Part shown: piece by piece, positions 8,905 to 17,611 of the stretch
How the letters are laid out: each line of letters starts with the position of its first letter
How positions within the stretch are numbered: position 1 is the stretch's first letter
Assembly (NCBI GenBank): GCA_012838865.1
Contig: DUOK01000098.1
Span: 1-43,240, forward strand
Reading direction: 5' to 3'
Source: Bacteroidales bacterium
Lineage (GTDB): Bacteria > Bacteroidota > Bacteroidia > Bacteroidales > Marinilabiliaceae
DNA: 43,240 nt
The notes under the pieces: generated by a model
The model's input: only the letters and a program-made list of their open reading frames with translations
Told to the model about the DNA's origin: nothing
Databases searched by the model: none
Made by a program: the position numbers and the translations under genes

Positions 8905-9273
8905 ATGGCGCCCGATGCCCAGGCCCTCATCGTCATCCGTGCCGTGCGCCTCCTGCGCATTTACCGCATTCTCAAACTCTACCACTTTGTACGCGCCGGC
9001 AAGCTACTGGTGCTTGCCCTGCGCCGCAGCGCCCTCAAAATACTCATATTCATGATGTTCATCGTCATTTTGGTGACCATGCTCGGCAGTCTCATGTACG
9101 TCATCGAACACGGTCAGAACGGTTTCTACAGCATCCCTTTGAGCATCTACTGGGCCGTCATCACCCTTACCACGGTGGGCTATGGCGACATTGTGCCCCT
9201 GACCGACCTCGGCAAATTCATCGCCTCCTTTATTATGAAGCCAATTTTTGCCGCATCTGCGACAAAAGACTGA
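8905..9273 (+). pseudogene. Broken voltage-gated K+ channel (S4 to selectivity filter only)
   Basis: The 122-residue frame contains only the middle of a six-helix K+ channel. It has an S4-like voltage sensor with regularly spaced Arg ([20 protein letters not shown]), an S5 helix ([21 protein letters not shown]), the pore helix, and the selectivity filter ([12 protein letters not shown]). Helices S1-S3 are missing before the ATG at 8905. The S6 helix breaks off after GKFIASFIM at about 9238, where the frame continues with a short unrelated tail to the stop at 9273. A working pore needs S6, so the fragment should not form a channel. It looks like a gene that lost both ends by deletion. It lies alone between the divergent suf promoter region and the HD gene. 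Confidence 0.8.
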
Positions 9274-9291
9274 GCTCCTGACAAAAAAACT

Positions 9292-9299
9292 TAACTTTG
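9292..9299 (+). promoter_or_regulatory. TAACTTTG -7 box upstream of HD gene
   Basis: A TAnnTTTG match followed by GCAG lies 38 bases before the TTG start of the HD-domain gene. A matching -33 TTTG is not visible. It is the likely promoter of the HD-lpxD group or of the HD gene alone. Confidence 0.4.
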
Positions 9300-9337
9300 C
9301 AGCGACAGCTTAGGATTTCATTAAAGGAAGTGCCGAT

Positions 9338-10585
9338 TTGAAAACCATTAATAAAAAGAAAATCATCAACGACCCGGTCCACGGCTTCATCAACATACCG
9401 GGCGAACTGCTTTTCGACCTCATCGAACACCCCTACCTGCAGCGCCTGCGCTGGATCAAGCAACTGGGCATGACCCCCCTTGTGTACCCGGGTGCCACCC
9501 ACACCCGCTTTCAGCATACCCTGGGCAGCATGCACCTGATGACGCAGGCCGTGGAGACCTTGCGGGCCAAGGGACAAGACATCAGTCCCGAAGAAGCGGA
9601 GGCCGTTCACGCCGCCATATTGATGCACGATTTGGGCCATGGTCCCTTTTCCCATGTGCTGGAATCGACCCTCGTGCGTGGCATTCACCACGAGACCATC
9701 TCCCTGCTGTTTATGGAAAGACTCAACCAGCACTTTGAGGGTCGCCTGCAAATGGCCATCGATATTTTCACCAACCGCTACCCAAAAAAATTTCTCCATC
9801 AACTGGTCAGCAGTCAGCTCGACATGGACCGCCTCGATTATTTGTTGCGCGACAGCTTTTTTACCGGCGTATCCGAAGGGGTCGTGAGTTCCGACCGCAT
9901 CATCAAAATGCTTTGCGTAGCCAACGATCAGCTGGTGGTGGAAGCCAAAGGCATCTACTCCATTGAAAAGTTTCTGATTGCGCGTCGCCTCATGTACTGG
10001 CAGGTGTACCTGCACAAAACCGCCCTCGTGGCCGAAAAAATGCTGGTCAACCTCTTCAGAAGAGCCCGTCAGCTGAGCGCCGACAACGATCTGGGAGCCG
10101 TACCGGCCCACCTGCTCTTTTTCCTGCGCCACCAGCCCTCGGTTGAAGATTTCCGCAATCGACCCGAAGTGCTCGATCACTTTGCCATGCTCGACGACAG
10201 CGACATCATGACCAGTCTCAAAAGCTGGACCCTGCACCCCGACAAAGTCTTGTCGACCCTGGCTGGGGGACTCCTACGCAGGGAACTTCTGGCCATAGAG
10301 GTGCAGGACGAGACTTTTCCGCCGGAACGCATCGCCAAACTTTTGGCCGCCACGCAGGAGTATTACCAGCTGGGCTCCCCCGAAGAAGCCGCCGCCTTTT
10401 GCTTTGCCACCAGTGTAGAAAACAACACCTACAGTGTGCGCGACGACAAAATCAACATCCTGGGCCGCAACGGCCAAATAAAAGACATCTCCGAAGCCTC
10501 CGACATGCTCGACTTGTCGGTCCTCTCCAAAACCGTAACCAAGCAAATTTTATGCTGCCCCAAAGCCCTGCGCAGTCCCGACTGA
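9338..10585 (+). CDS. HD-domain phosphohydrolase (dNTPase/SAMHD1-like)
   Basis: The 415-residue protein has the HD superfamily metal site: His60 in HTRFQHTLG, His97-Asp98 in MHDLGHGPFSH, and a later Asp in SSQLDMDRLDYLLRDS. This layout, together with DPVHGFI near the N-terminus, is that of the YdhJ/SAMHD1-like group, which removes triphosphate from dNTPs or acts on related nucleotides; the substrate here is inferred. The start is a TTG at 9338. It is supported by an AAAGGAAG ribosome-binding site ending 7 bases upstream and by the family start (KTINKKKIINDPVHGF). To my knowledge, an HD protein of this type commonly precedes lpxD in Bacteroidota. lpxD begins 76 bases downstream with its own candidate promoter. 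Confidence 0.88.
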   Translation: MKTINKKKIINDPVHGFINIPGELLFDLIEHPYLQRLRWIKQLGMTPLVYPGATHTRFQHTLGSMHLMTQAVETLRAKGQDISPEEAEAVHAAILMHDLGHGPFSHVLESTLVRGIHHETISLLFMERLNQHFEGRLQMAIDIFTNRYPKKFLHQLVSSQLDMDRLDYLLRDSFFTGVSEGVVSSDRIIKMLCVANDQLVVEAKGIYSIEKFLIARRLMYWQVYLHKTALVAEKMLVNLFRRARQLSADNDLGAVPAHLLFFLRHQPSVEDFRNRPEVLDHFAMLDDSDIMTSLKSWTLHPDKVLSTLAGGLLRRELLAIEVQDETFPPERIAKLLAATQEYYQLGSPEEAAAFCFATSVENNTYSVRDDKINILGRNGQIKDISEASDMLDLSVLSKTVTKQILCCPKALRSPD

Positions 10586-10637
10586 CCAGCCCCCGCCACC
10601 TCCCCGCGCCCTGCTTTTTTTACCTGCATTATTTTCG

Positions 10638-10645
10638 TAGTTTTG
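10638..10645 (+). promoter_or_regulatory. TAGTTTTG -7 box upstream of lpxD
   Basis: This TAnnTTTG match is 16 bases before the lpxD ATG, with a T-run (TTTT) at the -33 distance of 19 bases. It would give lpxD-lpxC/fabZ-lpxA their own short-leader transcript. Confidence 0.4.
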
Positions 10646-10661
10646 CACAAATATTTTTTTC

Positions 10662-11696
10662 ATGGAGTTTACTGCCGAACAAATAGCCTCCCTCATCGAA
10701 GGGAAAATAGAGGGAGACCCCAAAGCGCTGGTGCGCGATGTTTCCAAAATAGAAGAGGGCCGGCCCCAAACGCTGAGCTTCCTCTCCAACCCCAAATACG
10801 AGCAATACATTTATACCACCCAGGCCTCGGTAGTCATTGTTAACGACGACTTTAAGCCCGGTCAAGCGCTCAGTGCCACCCTCATTCGGGTGCCCGATGC
10901 TTACCGGGCACTGGCCAAACTCCTCCAGTTTTATCAGGAAGCTCAACCCAAAAAGACCGGGATTGAACAGCCTTCCTACATTGCCAAATCGGCCACATTG
11001 GGCGACTTTGCCTACGTAGGGGCCTTTGCCTACATCGGCGAGGGCGTAAAAATCGGCAACAACGTACAAATCTACCCCCAGGCCTACGTTGGCGACGGGG
11101 TAAGCATTGGCGACAACAGCATTGTTTATTCCGGAGCCAAAATTTACCAGGGCTGTAAGCTGGGACAAAAATGTGTGATTCACTCGGGCGCCGTAGTCGG
11201 CTCCGATGGCTTTGGCTTCGCACCCGGAGAAGACGGCCAATTCGAAAAAATACCACAGGTAGGTATTGTGGTACTCGAAGATCAGGTAGAAATTGGGGCC
11301 AACACCACCATCGACCGGGCCACCATGGGTGCCACCATCATTCGTCGCGGCACCAAACTCGACAACCTCATACAGGTGGCCCACAACGTTGAAATAGGTG
11401 AAAACAGCGTGTTGGCTGCCCAGACCGGCATCGCCGGAAGCACCAAAATAGGCAAGCAAGTCATGTTTGGCGGTCAGGTAGGCATCTCCGGGCATCTTAA
11501 AATTGCCGACGGCGTAAAACTGGCGGCGCAGACCGGCGTGTCCAAAAGCATCACCAAAGCAGGGACCGTACAAATGGGCTCTCCCTCCATGGATGCGATG
11601 CAATACAACAAAGCCTATGTGTTTTTCCGCAAGCTGCCCGAATTAAAGACGCGCATCGACGAACTCGAAAAGAAATCATCCAACCAACAACCATAA
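10662..11696 (+). CDS. lpxD: UDP-3-O-(3-hydroxyacyl)glucosamine N-acyltransferase LpxD
   Basis: LpxD adds the N-linked hydroxyacyl chain in the third step of lipid A synthesis. The 344-residue protein has the N-terminal uridine-binding domain ([17 protein letters not shown] to about residue 100). A left-handed beta-helix of hexapeptide repeats follows (for example [20 protein letters not shown]). The catalytic His lies in [19 protein letters not shown], and GSDGFGFAP is the typical acyl-site loop. The C-terminal helix ([20 protein letters not shown]) fits the trimer. The ATG at 10662 is 16 bases after a -7 box. The stop is followed two bases later by lpxC-fabZ. Confidence 0.96.
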   Translation: MEFTAEQIASLIEGKIEGDPKALVRDVSKIEEGRPQTLSFLSNPKYEQYIYTTQASVVIVNDDFKPGQALSATLIRVPDAYRALAKLLQFYQEAQPKKTGIEQPSYIAKSATLGDFAYVGAFAYIGEGVKIGNNVQIYPQAYVGDGVSIGDNSIVYSGAKIYQGCKLGQKCVIHSGAVVGSDGFGFAPGEDGQFEKIPQVGIVVLEDQVEIGANTTIDRATMGATIIRRGTKLDNLIQVAHNVEIGENSVLAAQTGIAGSTKIGKQVMFGGQVGISGHLKIADGVKLAAQTGVSKSITKAGTVQMGSPSMDAMQYNKAYVFFRKLPELKTRIDELEKKSSNQQP

Positions 11697-11698
11697 AT

Positions 11699-13099
11699 AT
11701 GGCTGAAAAACAAAGAACCATAGCCAAGTCGGTCACCCTAAAAGGCCCCGGCTTGCATACCGGAGTAAATGTTAGCTTAAACCTGCAGCCCGCTGAAGCG
11801 GGCCACGGCTACAAATTCAGACGTACCGATATGGAAGGCCAGCCGCTGATCAAAGCCCTGGTCGATAACGTAAGCTACACCCAACGCGGCACCGTGCTGC
11901 AGGAAGGCGAAGCCAAAGTAAGCACCATAGAACACTGCCTGGCCGCCCTGCGGGGTTTGGGGGTCGACAACTGCCTCATCGACGTTGACGGACCGGAAGT
12001 GCCCATTCTCGATGGCAGCTCTAAGTTTTTTGTGGCCGCCATTAAAGAAGCCGGAATTGTAGAACAGGATGCCGAACGCGAATACTTCGAGATCCGTGAG
12101 AAAATGGTGGTGGAAGATCCTGAAACCGGCAGCTACATCATTGCCCTGCCCGACAATTGCTTTTCGGCCCAGGTCATGATTTCCTTCAACAAATCGCTGC
12201 ATTTGGCCAACCAATTTGCCACCATCGAAAGCCTCGATGCCTTTGAAGAGGAAATCTCGATGTGTCGCACCTTTGTGTTTTTGCACGAGTTGGAACCCCT
12301 GCTCAAAAACAACCTGATCAAGGGTGGCGACCTCGACAACGCCATCATCATCATCGACAAACCCATGGAGCAGGAGGAACTCGACCGCCTGGCCAAGCTG
12401 TTCAACAAACCCTCCGTAGAAGTAAAACCCACCGGCATTCTCAATAATCTGGAGCTGCACTTCACCAACGAACCGGCACGGCACAAATTGCTCGATGTAA
12501 TTGGCGACCTGGCCCTGTGTGGCAGTCCCATCAAGGGACGCATCATCGCCAACAAACCGGGACATAAAATCAACGCCGAATTCACCAAAATTCTGCGCAA
12601 GGAAATTCGCAAGCGCCAGCTCAAAATCGATGCCCCGCCCTACGATCCCAACCAGGAGCCCGTTTACGATGTCAATCAGATAAAGGGCATGCTGCCCCAC
12701 CGCTACCCCTTCTTACTGGTCGATAAAATCATCGACATTCAGGACAAAATGGTGGTGGGCGTAAAAAACGTAACAGGCAATGAACCCTTCTTTACCGGCC
12801 ACTTCCCCAACGAACCCGTAATGCCCGGCGTATTGCTGGTCGAGGCCATGGCCCAGGTAGGCGGCATTCTGGTTTTAAGTCAACTCGAAGATCCCCATAC
12901 CTACAGCACCTACTTTTTGAAACTCGACAACATCAAGTTCCGCAAAAAAGTGGTTCCGGGCGACACCCTCATTTTTAAACTGGAAATGATGACCGAGATC
13001 CGCCGGGGCGTAGCCAATATGAAAGGCATGGCTTTTGTTGGCGACAACATCGTGGCCGAAGGAGAGTTTATGGCACAAATCGCAAAAAACAAGCAATAA
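11699..13099 (+). CDS. lpxC/fabZ: Fused LpxC deacetylase / FabZ 3-hydroxyacyl-ACP dehydratase
   Basis: The 466-residue protein joins two enzymes. Residues 1 to about 310 are LpxC, the zinc deacetylase that commits UDP-acyl-GlcNAc to lipid A. The zinc His79 lies in TIEHCLAAL, and the other ligands lie in RHKLLDVIGDLAL. From about residue 320 the protein is FabZ, the hot-dog dehydratase of fatty-acid elongation, with MLPHRYPFLLVDKI and the catalytic His/Glu segment GHFPNEPVMPGVLLVEAMAQ. This fusion is well known in Bacteroidota, so it supports the taxonomic call rather than being new. It couples use and supply of hydroxyacyl-ACP. lpxA starts at the base after the stop. Confidence 0.96.
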   Translation: MAEKQRTIAKSVTLKGPGLHTGVNVSLNLQPAEAGHGYKFRRTDMEGQPLIKALVDNVSYTQRGTVLQEGEAKVSTIEHCLAALRGLGVDNCLIDVDGPEVPILDGSSKFFVAAIKEAGIVEQDAEREYFEIREKMVVEDPETGSYIIALPDNCFSAQVMISFNKSLHLANQFATIESLDAFEEEISMCRTFVFLHELEPLLKNNLIKGGDLDNAIIIIDKPMEQEELDRLAKLFNKPSVEVKPTGILNNLELHFTNEPARHKLLDVIGDLALCGSPIKGRIIANKPGHKINAEFTKILRKEIRKRQLKIDAPPYDPNQEPVYDVNQIKGMLPHRYPFLLVDKIIDIQDKMVVGVKNVTGNEPFFTGHFPNEPVMPGVLLVEAMAQVGGILVLSQLEDPHTYSTYFLKLDNIKFRKKVVPGDTLIFKLEMMTEIRRGVANMKGMAFVGDNIVAEGEFMAQIAKNKQ

Positions 13100-13894
13100 A
13101 TGAAGCAACCACTGGCATACATCCATCCCGAGGCCAAAATAGCCCCCAATGTGGTCATCGACCCCTTTGTCACCATCGATAAAAATGTGGTGATTGGTGA
13201 AGGCACCCGCATCGGCTCCAACGCCACCATTCTGGAAGGCACCCGCATCGGAAAAAACTGCAACATCTTCCCCGGCGCAGTCATTGGCGCCATACCGCAG
13301 GACTTAAAATTTGTGGGCGAAGAAACCACTGTAGAAATTGGCGACAACACCACCGTGCGCGAATTTGCCACCATCAACCGGGGGACCAAAGCCCGGGGCA
13401 AGACCGTAGTAGGCAGTAATTGTTTGCTCATGGCCTACGTGCATGTGGCCCACGACTGCATCATCGGCAACAACGTTATTCTGGTCAACAGCGTTCAGGT
13501 GGCCGGGGAGGTCGTCATAAACGACTTTGCCATCGTGGGGGGACTCTCAGCCATTCATCAGTTTGTGCACATTGGGGCGCATGTAATGGTGAGCGGGGGC
13601 TCACTGGTCAGTAAGGACATTCCGCCCTATGTCAAGGCCGGACGCGATCCGCTTTCCTATGTAGGCGTCAACTCCATCGGCCTGCGCCGTCGCTCCTTCA
13701 CCAACGAACAAATACGCGACATCCAGGACTGCTACCGCATGCTCTTCCAGTCAAAGATGAACAACTCAGATGCCCTGGTGCGCATCGAAGCCGAGCTGCC
13801 TGCCTCCAAAGAACGCGATGAAATCATCCTCTTCGTCAAAAACTCGCAGCGCGGCATCATCAAGGGCTACGGTGCCGTCAAACAGGAAGAATAA
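13100..13894 (+). CDS. lpxA: UDP-N-acetylglucosamine O-acyltransferase LpxA
   Basis: LpxA makes the first acyl transfer of lipid A synthesis. The 264-residue protein is a left-handed beta-helix of hexapeptide repeats (IHPEAKIAPNVVIDPFVTI onward). The catalytic His lies in LMAYVHVAHDCIIGNN, and the GGLSAIHQFVHIGAHVMVSGGS block is strongly conserved. The C-terminal helical domain starts near GLRRRSFTNEQI. Its ATG follows the lpxC-fabZ stop directly, so translation is probably coupled. It converges on pdxA with only 17 bases between the stops and no visible terminator hairpin. Confidence 0.96.
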   Translation: MKQPLAYIHPEAKIAPNVVIDPFVTIDKNVVIGEGTRIGSNATILEGTRIGKNCNIFPGAVIGAIPQDLKFVGEETTVEIGDNTTVREFATINRGTKARGKTVVGSNCLLMAYVHVAHDCIIGNNVILVNSVQVAGEVVINDFAIVGGLSAIHQFVHIGAHVMVSGGSLVSKDIPPYVKAGRDPLSYVGVNSIGLRRRSFTNEQIRDIQDCYRMLFQSKMNNSDALVRIEAELPASKERDEIILFVKNSQRGIIKGYGAVKQEE

Positions 13895-13911
13895 TACCTT
13901 CACGGGGATTT

Positions 13912-14973
13912 TTACTCATCGGCACCAAGACTGTTGGGGTCGTTGGCGTCCAGCGGATGGGCCTGCAATTCGGCATTCATCTTCCGGCTGTTGTACACAT
14001 CGATGGCGGTGTAAATGGCCGAGAGCAGGGATTGCGGATCGGCCTGATCCTGACCGGCGATTTCATAGGCCGTACCGTGATCGGGGGAGGTGCGCACCAC
14101 CGGCAGACCGGCTGTGAAGTTCACTCCTGTAGAAAACGACAAGGCTTTAAATGGCGCCAGACCCTGATCGTGGTACATCGCCAAAATCGCATCGTACTTT
14201 TTAAAGCCATCGGTTCCAAAAAAACCATCGGCCGGGAAGGGACCAAAAACGAGCAGGCCATTCTTTTTGGCTTCGGTAATGGCCGGCTGTATCAGCTCCT
14301 GCTCCTCCTTACCCAAAAGACCGTCGTCCCCCGCATGAGGGTTGAGTCCCAGCACCGCAATGCGGGGCCGGCGAATGGTGAAATCGTTCTTTAAAGTCGC
14401 ATTCAAAATCTTCAACTTTTCCAAGATCAGCTCCTTGCTGATGGCCGCACTCACCTCTTTTACGGGAATGTGGCCGGTAACCACCCCTACCCGCAACAAA
14501 TCACTCACCATCAGCATCAGGGGCGTACCATCAAAAACACTCGCCAGGTATTCGGTGTGTCCCGGAAAAGCAAACTCGGCCGACTGAATCACCTTCTTGT
14601 TGATGGGTGCCGTAACCAACACATCTATGGCCCCGTTTTTAAGATCTTCAACAGCTTTTTCGAGCGACTGAAGGGCGGCTTGTCCACCTACCTCTGTCGC
14701 CTTTCCCAGCTCCACCCGGGCATTGTCGTCGGTGCAATTCACCAGGTTCACCCTTTTGCTGTGTGCCTCTCCTCCGTCGCGCACGTTATTCATACTCAAA
14801 GGAGGCAGGTTTAAGGCTTTGCGATGATAGGCCGCTACCTTGGAGGATCCGTAAACCACCGGGGTGCAGATTTCCAGCATCCGGGGATCCGACAAGGCTT
14901 TGAAGATCACTTCATAGCCTATGCCGTTGATGTCTCCTTGTGTAATGCCTACCTTTATTTTTTGCTCACTCAT
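13912..14973 (-). CDS. pdxA: 4-hydroxythreonine-4-phosphate dehydrogenase PdxA
   Basis: PdxA oxidises 4-phosphohydroxy-threonine in the DXP-dependent pathway of pyridoxal phosphate synthesis. The 353-residue protein has the three metal-binding His motifs: FPGHTEYLA, MYHDQGLAPFK and SPDHGTAYEIAG. The N-terminal GITQGDINGIGYEV replaces the more usual GDPxGIGPE, a common Bacteroidota variant as far as I know. It is the last gene of a long minus-strand run, 24 bases after the aminopeptidase. PLP and the DXP made upstream of Dxr (same run) share metabolism, but the link may be only positional. Confidence 0.94.
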   Translation of the reverse strand: MSEQKIKVGITQGDINGIGYEVIFKALSDPRMLEICTPVVYGSSKVAAYHRKALNLPPLSMNNVRDGGEAHSKRVNLVNCTDDNARVELGKATEVGGQAALQSLEKAVEDLKNGAIDVLVTAPINKKVIQSAEFAFPGHTEYLASVFDGTPLMLMVSDLLRVGVVTGHIPVKEVSAAISKELILEKLKILNATLKNDFTIRRPRIAVLGLNPHAGDDGLLGKEEQELIQPAITEAKKNGLLVFGPFPADGFFGTDGFKKYDAILAMYHDQGLAPFKALSFSTGVNFTAGLPVVRTSPDHGTAYEIAGQDQADPQSLLSAIYTAIDVYNSRKMNAELQAHPLDANDPNSLGADE

Positions 14974-14997
14974 ATATTCTAATTTTTAATCGCTGTG

Positions 14998-16440
14998 TTA
15001 TTGTTGGGCACGGGCACTCAGAAAACGGTGCAGCAGGCGCACGCCAAAGCCTGTCCCCCCCAAGCCCCTATAAGTGTGTTTCCGCTCCAGAAAAGCCGGT
15101 CCCGCAATATCAAGATGCAACCAGGGCGCGGAAACAAAATGAGCCAGAAACTTACCTGCGGTAATGGCTCCGGCTTCGCGGCCACCCAGGTTCTTCACAT
15201 CGGCCACATCGGATTTAATGGCCTCGTCGTAATCCTTCCAAAAGGGAAACCAAACGACTCTTTCACACACAGCTTCTCCGGCTGCTTCCAGCGCGCTCTG
15301 CGTTTCCCTGGAGGCTGTTCCCATACCCACACAGGCCTGAGAACCTATGGCCATTACAGCATTGCCGGTAAGGGTGGCCAAATCGATCACCAACTCGGGC
15401 TCGTAACGCCCGGCATAAGACAAGGCATCGGCCAAAATCAAGCGACCTTCGGCATCGGTATTGATGATTTCGACCGTACTGCCCGAGTGCATGGTCAACA
15501 CATCACCGGGCACAATCGCATTACCCCCCGGCCTGTTGTCCGTTGCGGGAACCAATCCCACCACATACAAGGGCACCTTTGTCGCTGCCAGGGCAACGAA
15601 AGCACCCACCACCGCTGCCGCACCGCCCATATCGCACTTCATGGTATCGAGGCTCCCGGGAGGGGTCTTCAGGTTGATGCCGCCGGTATCGAAAACCACC
15701 CCTTTGCCCACGAGAACGATGGGGCGTTCATTTACTGCGTTTTTGGGTTTCCACTCCAGCACCGAAAAGGTGGGCGGATCCACACTGCCCCGGTTCACGC
15801 CCAGTATCCCCCCCATCTTAAGTGCTTCGATTTTTTGTTTGTTAAAGACCTCTGTCGAAAAGCCAAAACGCTGCGCCAAATCCTGTATGGTCTCACCCAA
15901 CTTTACTGCAGTCAGGTAAGAAACCGGTTCATTCACCAGATCGCGGGTCACAAACACCGCCTCCACAAGCTGATTCAGCTGCTCCACCTGCACTTCACTT
16001 GGCGCTCCCACCAACGCAATTTCAAGGACAGGCAAAGCCTCCGCCTTGGTCTTATATTTCTCAAAGCGATAACGGGCCAGCGCCAAACCCTCGGCCCAGG
16101 CCAGGAGCTCATCGGCGTCCCCGACCTGACCGACAAGTGCCACCTGTTGGCAATGTTCTGCGCTGAGCTCGGCTTCGAGCTCAGCGCCCCAACGGCGCAA
16201 AGCTTCCAGGCGCTCTGCCGGGGCAAGGGCAGTATCAGTAACTGCCACGCCTTTAATTCCATTGGCCTGCTTTAAAATAACCTGACCGTTCCCCTGGCTT
16301 TTTTCCAGCTTGCGGACGACATAATCCTTCTCCGTCTTCGTCAAAGCATCGAGCCCTTCCGGCTTCTCACAAAGGAAGAGGGCAGCAAAGCCCTGGGGGA
16401 CCGCAGTCTGCTTTTCTATCTTTACCAACATATTCTGCAT
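14998..16440 (-). CDS. M17 leucyl aminopeptidase family protein
   Basis: The 480-residue protein is a cytosolic, two-metal aminopeptidase of family M17 (PepA-like). The metal and catalytic blocks are all present: VGKGVVFDTGGINLK, MKCDMGGAAAVVG, and the signature NTDAEGRLILADAL. The less conserved N-terminal domain covers about residues 1-170. The start at 16440 is used, with an alternative ATG three codons in. It follows the DUF4837 gene by 61 bases. A perfect 12-base-arm hairpin lies in its 5' third (16160-16187). Confidence 0.92.
   Translation of the reverse strand: MQNMLVKIEKQTAVPQGFAALFLCEKPEGLDALTKTEKDYVVRKLEKSQGNGQVILKQANGIKGVAVTDTALAPAERLEALRRWGAELEAELSAEHCQQVALVGQVGDADELLAWAEGLALARYRFEKYKTKAEALPVLEIALVGAPSEVQVEQLNQLVEAVFVTRDLVNEPVSYLTAVKLGETIQDLAQRFGFSTEVFNKQKIEALKMGGILGVNRGSVDPPTFSVLEWKPKNAVNERPIVLVGKGVVFDTGGINLKTPPGSLDTMKCDMGGAAAVVGAFVALAATKVPLYVVGLVPATDNRPGGNAIVPGDVLTMHSGSTVEIINTDAEGRLILADALSYAGRYEPELVIDLATLTGNAVMAIGSQACVGMGTASRETQSALEAAGEAVCERVVWFPFWKDYDEAIKSDVADVKNLGGREAGAITAGKFLAHFVSAPWLHLDIAGPAFLERKHTYRGLGGTGFGVRLLHRFLSARAQQ
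16160..16187. repeat. Perfect inverted repeat inside the aminopeptidase gene
   Basis: Arms of 12 bases (16160-16171 and 16176-16187) around a 4-base loop are exactly complementary. The stretch encodes Ala/Glu/Leu-rich residues (GAELEAELSA), so codon choice alone could produce it. No T-run follows on either strand. Confidence 0.6.
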
Positions 16441-16501
16441 CTAAAATTTTAACAGCAGCTCACTGTAAGCGACTGCTTTTCCCTTCCACCCTAACTGGAC
16501 T

Positions 16502-17548
16502 TTATTCTTCGCTCACTTCAGCAAGCTCTTCTTCTGCGAATTCTTCATCGACCTCACCATCGGCAAACTTCACCGAATGGAAAAGAGATTCCAACTGCCA
16601 GACATAGTTCCGCTTCTTGGGTTCATCCGGGTAATACACATAGGCATCGGTGACAACCACCCGGTTGTTGGCCGCATCGTGATGGGCATACAACACAAAG
16701 GGCCCACCCATCAAATCGCCAATAACCTTCCACAAACCACGTAACTCCACCGTAGGGTGCCCGTTTAAGCTAAAACTCTTGTAAGTAATGGGCAATTCGT
16801 GCTCACTACTCATATACGAACCTTCTGAGGGACCCGGCATATTCTGTCGTAAAACAGAATCCCGTTTGTTCAAAAGATACTCCCGCGAAAAAGTCCCCTC
16901 ACCGATATAGGGAAAGCTGTAAATCATCAAACCCTGACTCAGCTCTCTGGTTTCGTTACTCAACCAGGTAAAAGTGTCGGAACTCTTGTTTTTCTGAAAG
17001 GAATTGGGCACTACCATCGAAAAATCCCACTGCTTTTCTATATCCTCCATCAATTTGGCCTCCGGATAACGGGTATAGTAGGCCAGACTACGACGTCTTT
17101 CGGCACGAAGCAGAAAGGCAACGATGCGCAACTCGCTCTCCTCCACCAACTCAATAAATTTCTCCGGAGTTCTTGCATTGATGTGCAACATGGCCTGTCC
17201 ACGCGCCCAGCTCGACTCACTAAAGAAACGCACACCTTCGTTTTCAACATTGGGACCAATATTCACCACCACCAAATTACGGCGGGTACGCAAGGCTCCG
17301 GTAAAAGCACGATGCGGAGTTATGGATACCGTAAAAATCGGTTCCGGTTGTGGAAGGCCCTCCATAGCTTGCTTCAAAATGGTTTGCAGGGCATCGCCGG
17401 CGGGACCATTACGCCACTTATCGTCCATAATTACCAGTACCTCGCCCATGGCTCCGGTAATACTGGGTTTCTGATTGCTGCTGTTTTTGCAGCCGCTTAA
17501 TAGGGCCAGCAGTATCACAACAAGGGCAAATGCAGTATTTCTGTTCAT
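16502..17548 (-). CDS. DUF4837 family lipoprotein
   Basis: The 348-residue protein starts with a lipoprotein signal (MNRNTAFALVVILLALLSGC) whose lipobox LSGC puts the lipidated Cys at 20. The rest matches the Bacteroidota DUF4837 family as I recall it (GEVLVIMDDKWRNGPAGDAL and RRNLVVVNI near the N-terminal half, VYYPDEPKKRNYVWQLESL near the end). The function is unknown. It should be exported and membrane-anchored. The C-terminus is very acidic (DEEFAEEELAEVSEE). It lies between a LysM transglycosylase and a cytosolic aminopeptidase, which suggests an envelope role only weakly. Confidence 0.85.
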   Translation of the reverse strand: MNRNTAFALVVILLALLSGCKNSSNQKPSITGAMGEVLVIMDDKWRNGPAGDALQTILKQAMEGLPQPEPIFTVSITPHRAFTGALRTRRNLVVVNIGPNVENEGVRFFSESSWARGQAMLHINARTPEKFIELVEESELRIVAFLLRAERRRSLAYYTRYPEAKLMEDIEKQWDFSMVVPNSFQKNKSSDTFTWLSNETRELSQGLMIYSFPYIGEGTFSREYLLNKRDSVLRQNMPGPSEGSYMSSEHELPITYKSFSLNGHPTVELRGLWKVIGDLMGGPFVLYAHHDAANNRVVVTDAYVYYPDEPKKRNYVWQLESLFHSVKFADGEVDEEFAEEELAEVSEE

Positions 17549-17611
17549 AGCTTCTTCCTTTGGGGTTATTACTTAAGACTTACAAGATACAAAAACCGTG
17601 CAGAACAAACC

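Noticed and set aside
11699-13099. LpxC-FabZ fusion as a novel bifunctional enzyme
   Set aside because: This fusion is long known in Bacteroidota; it is reported as a feature and a taxonomic marker only.
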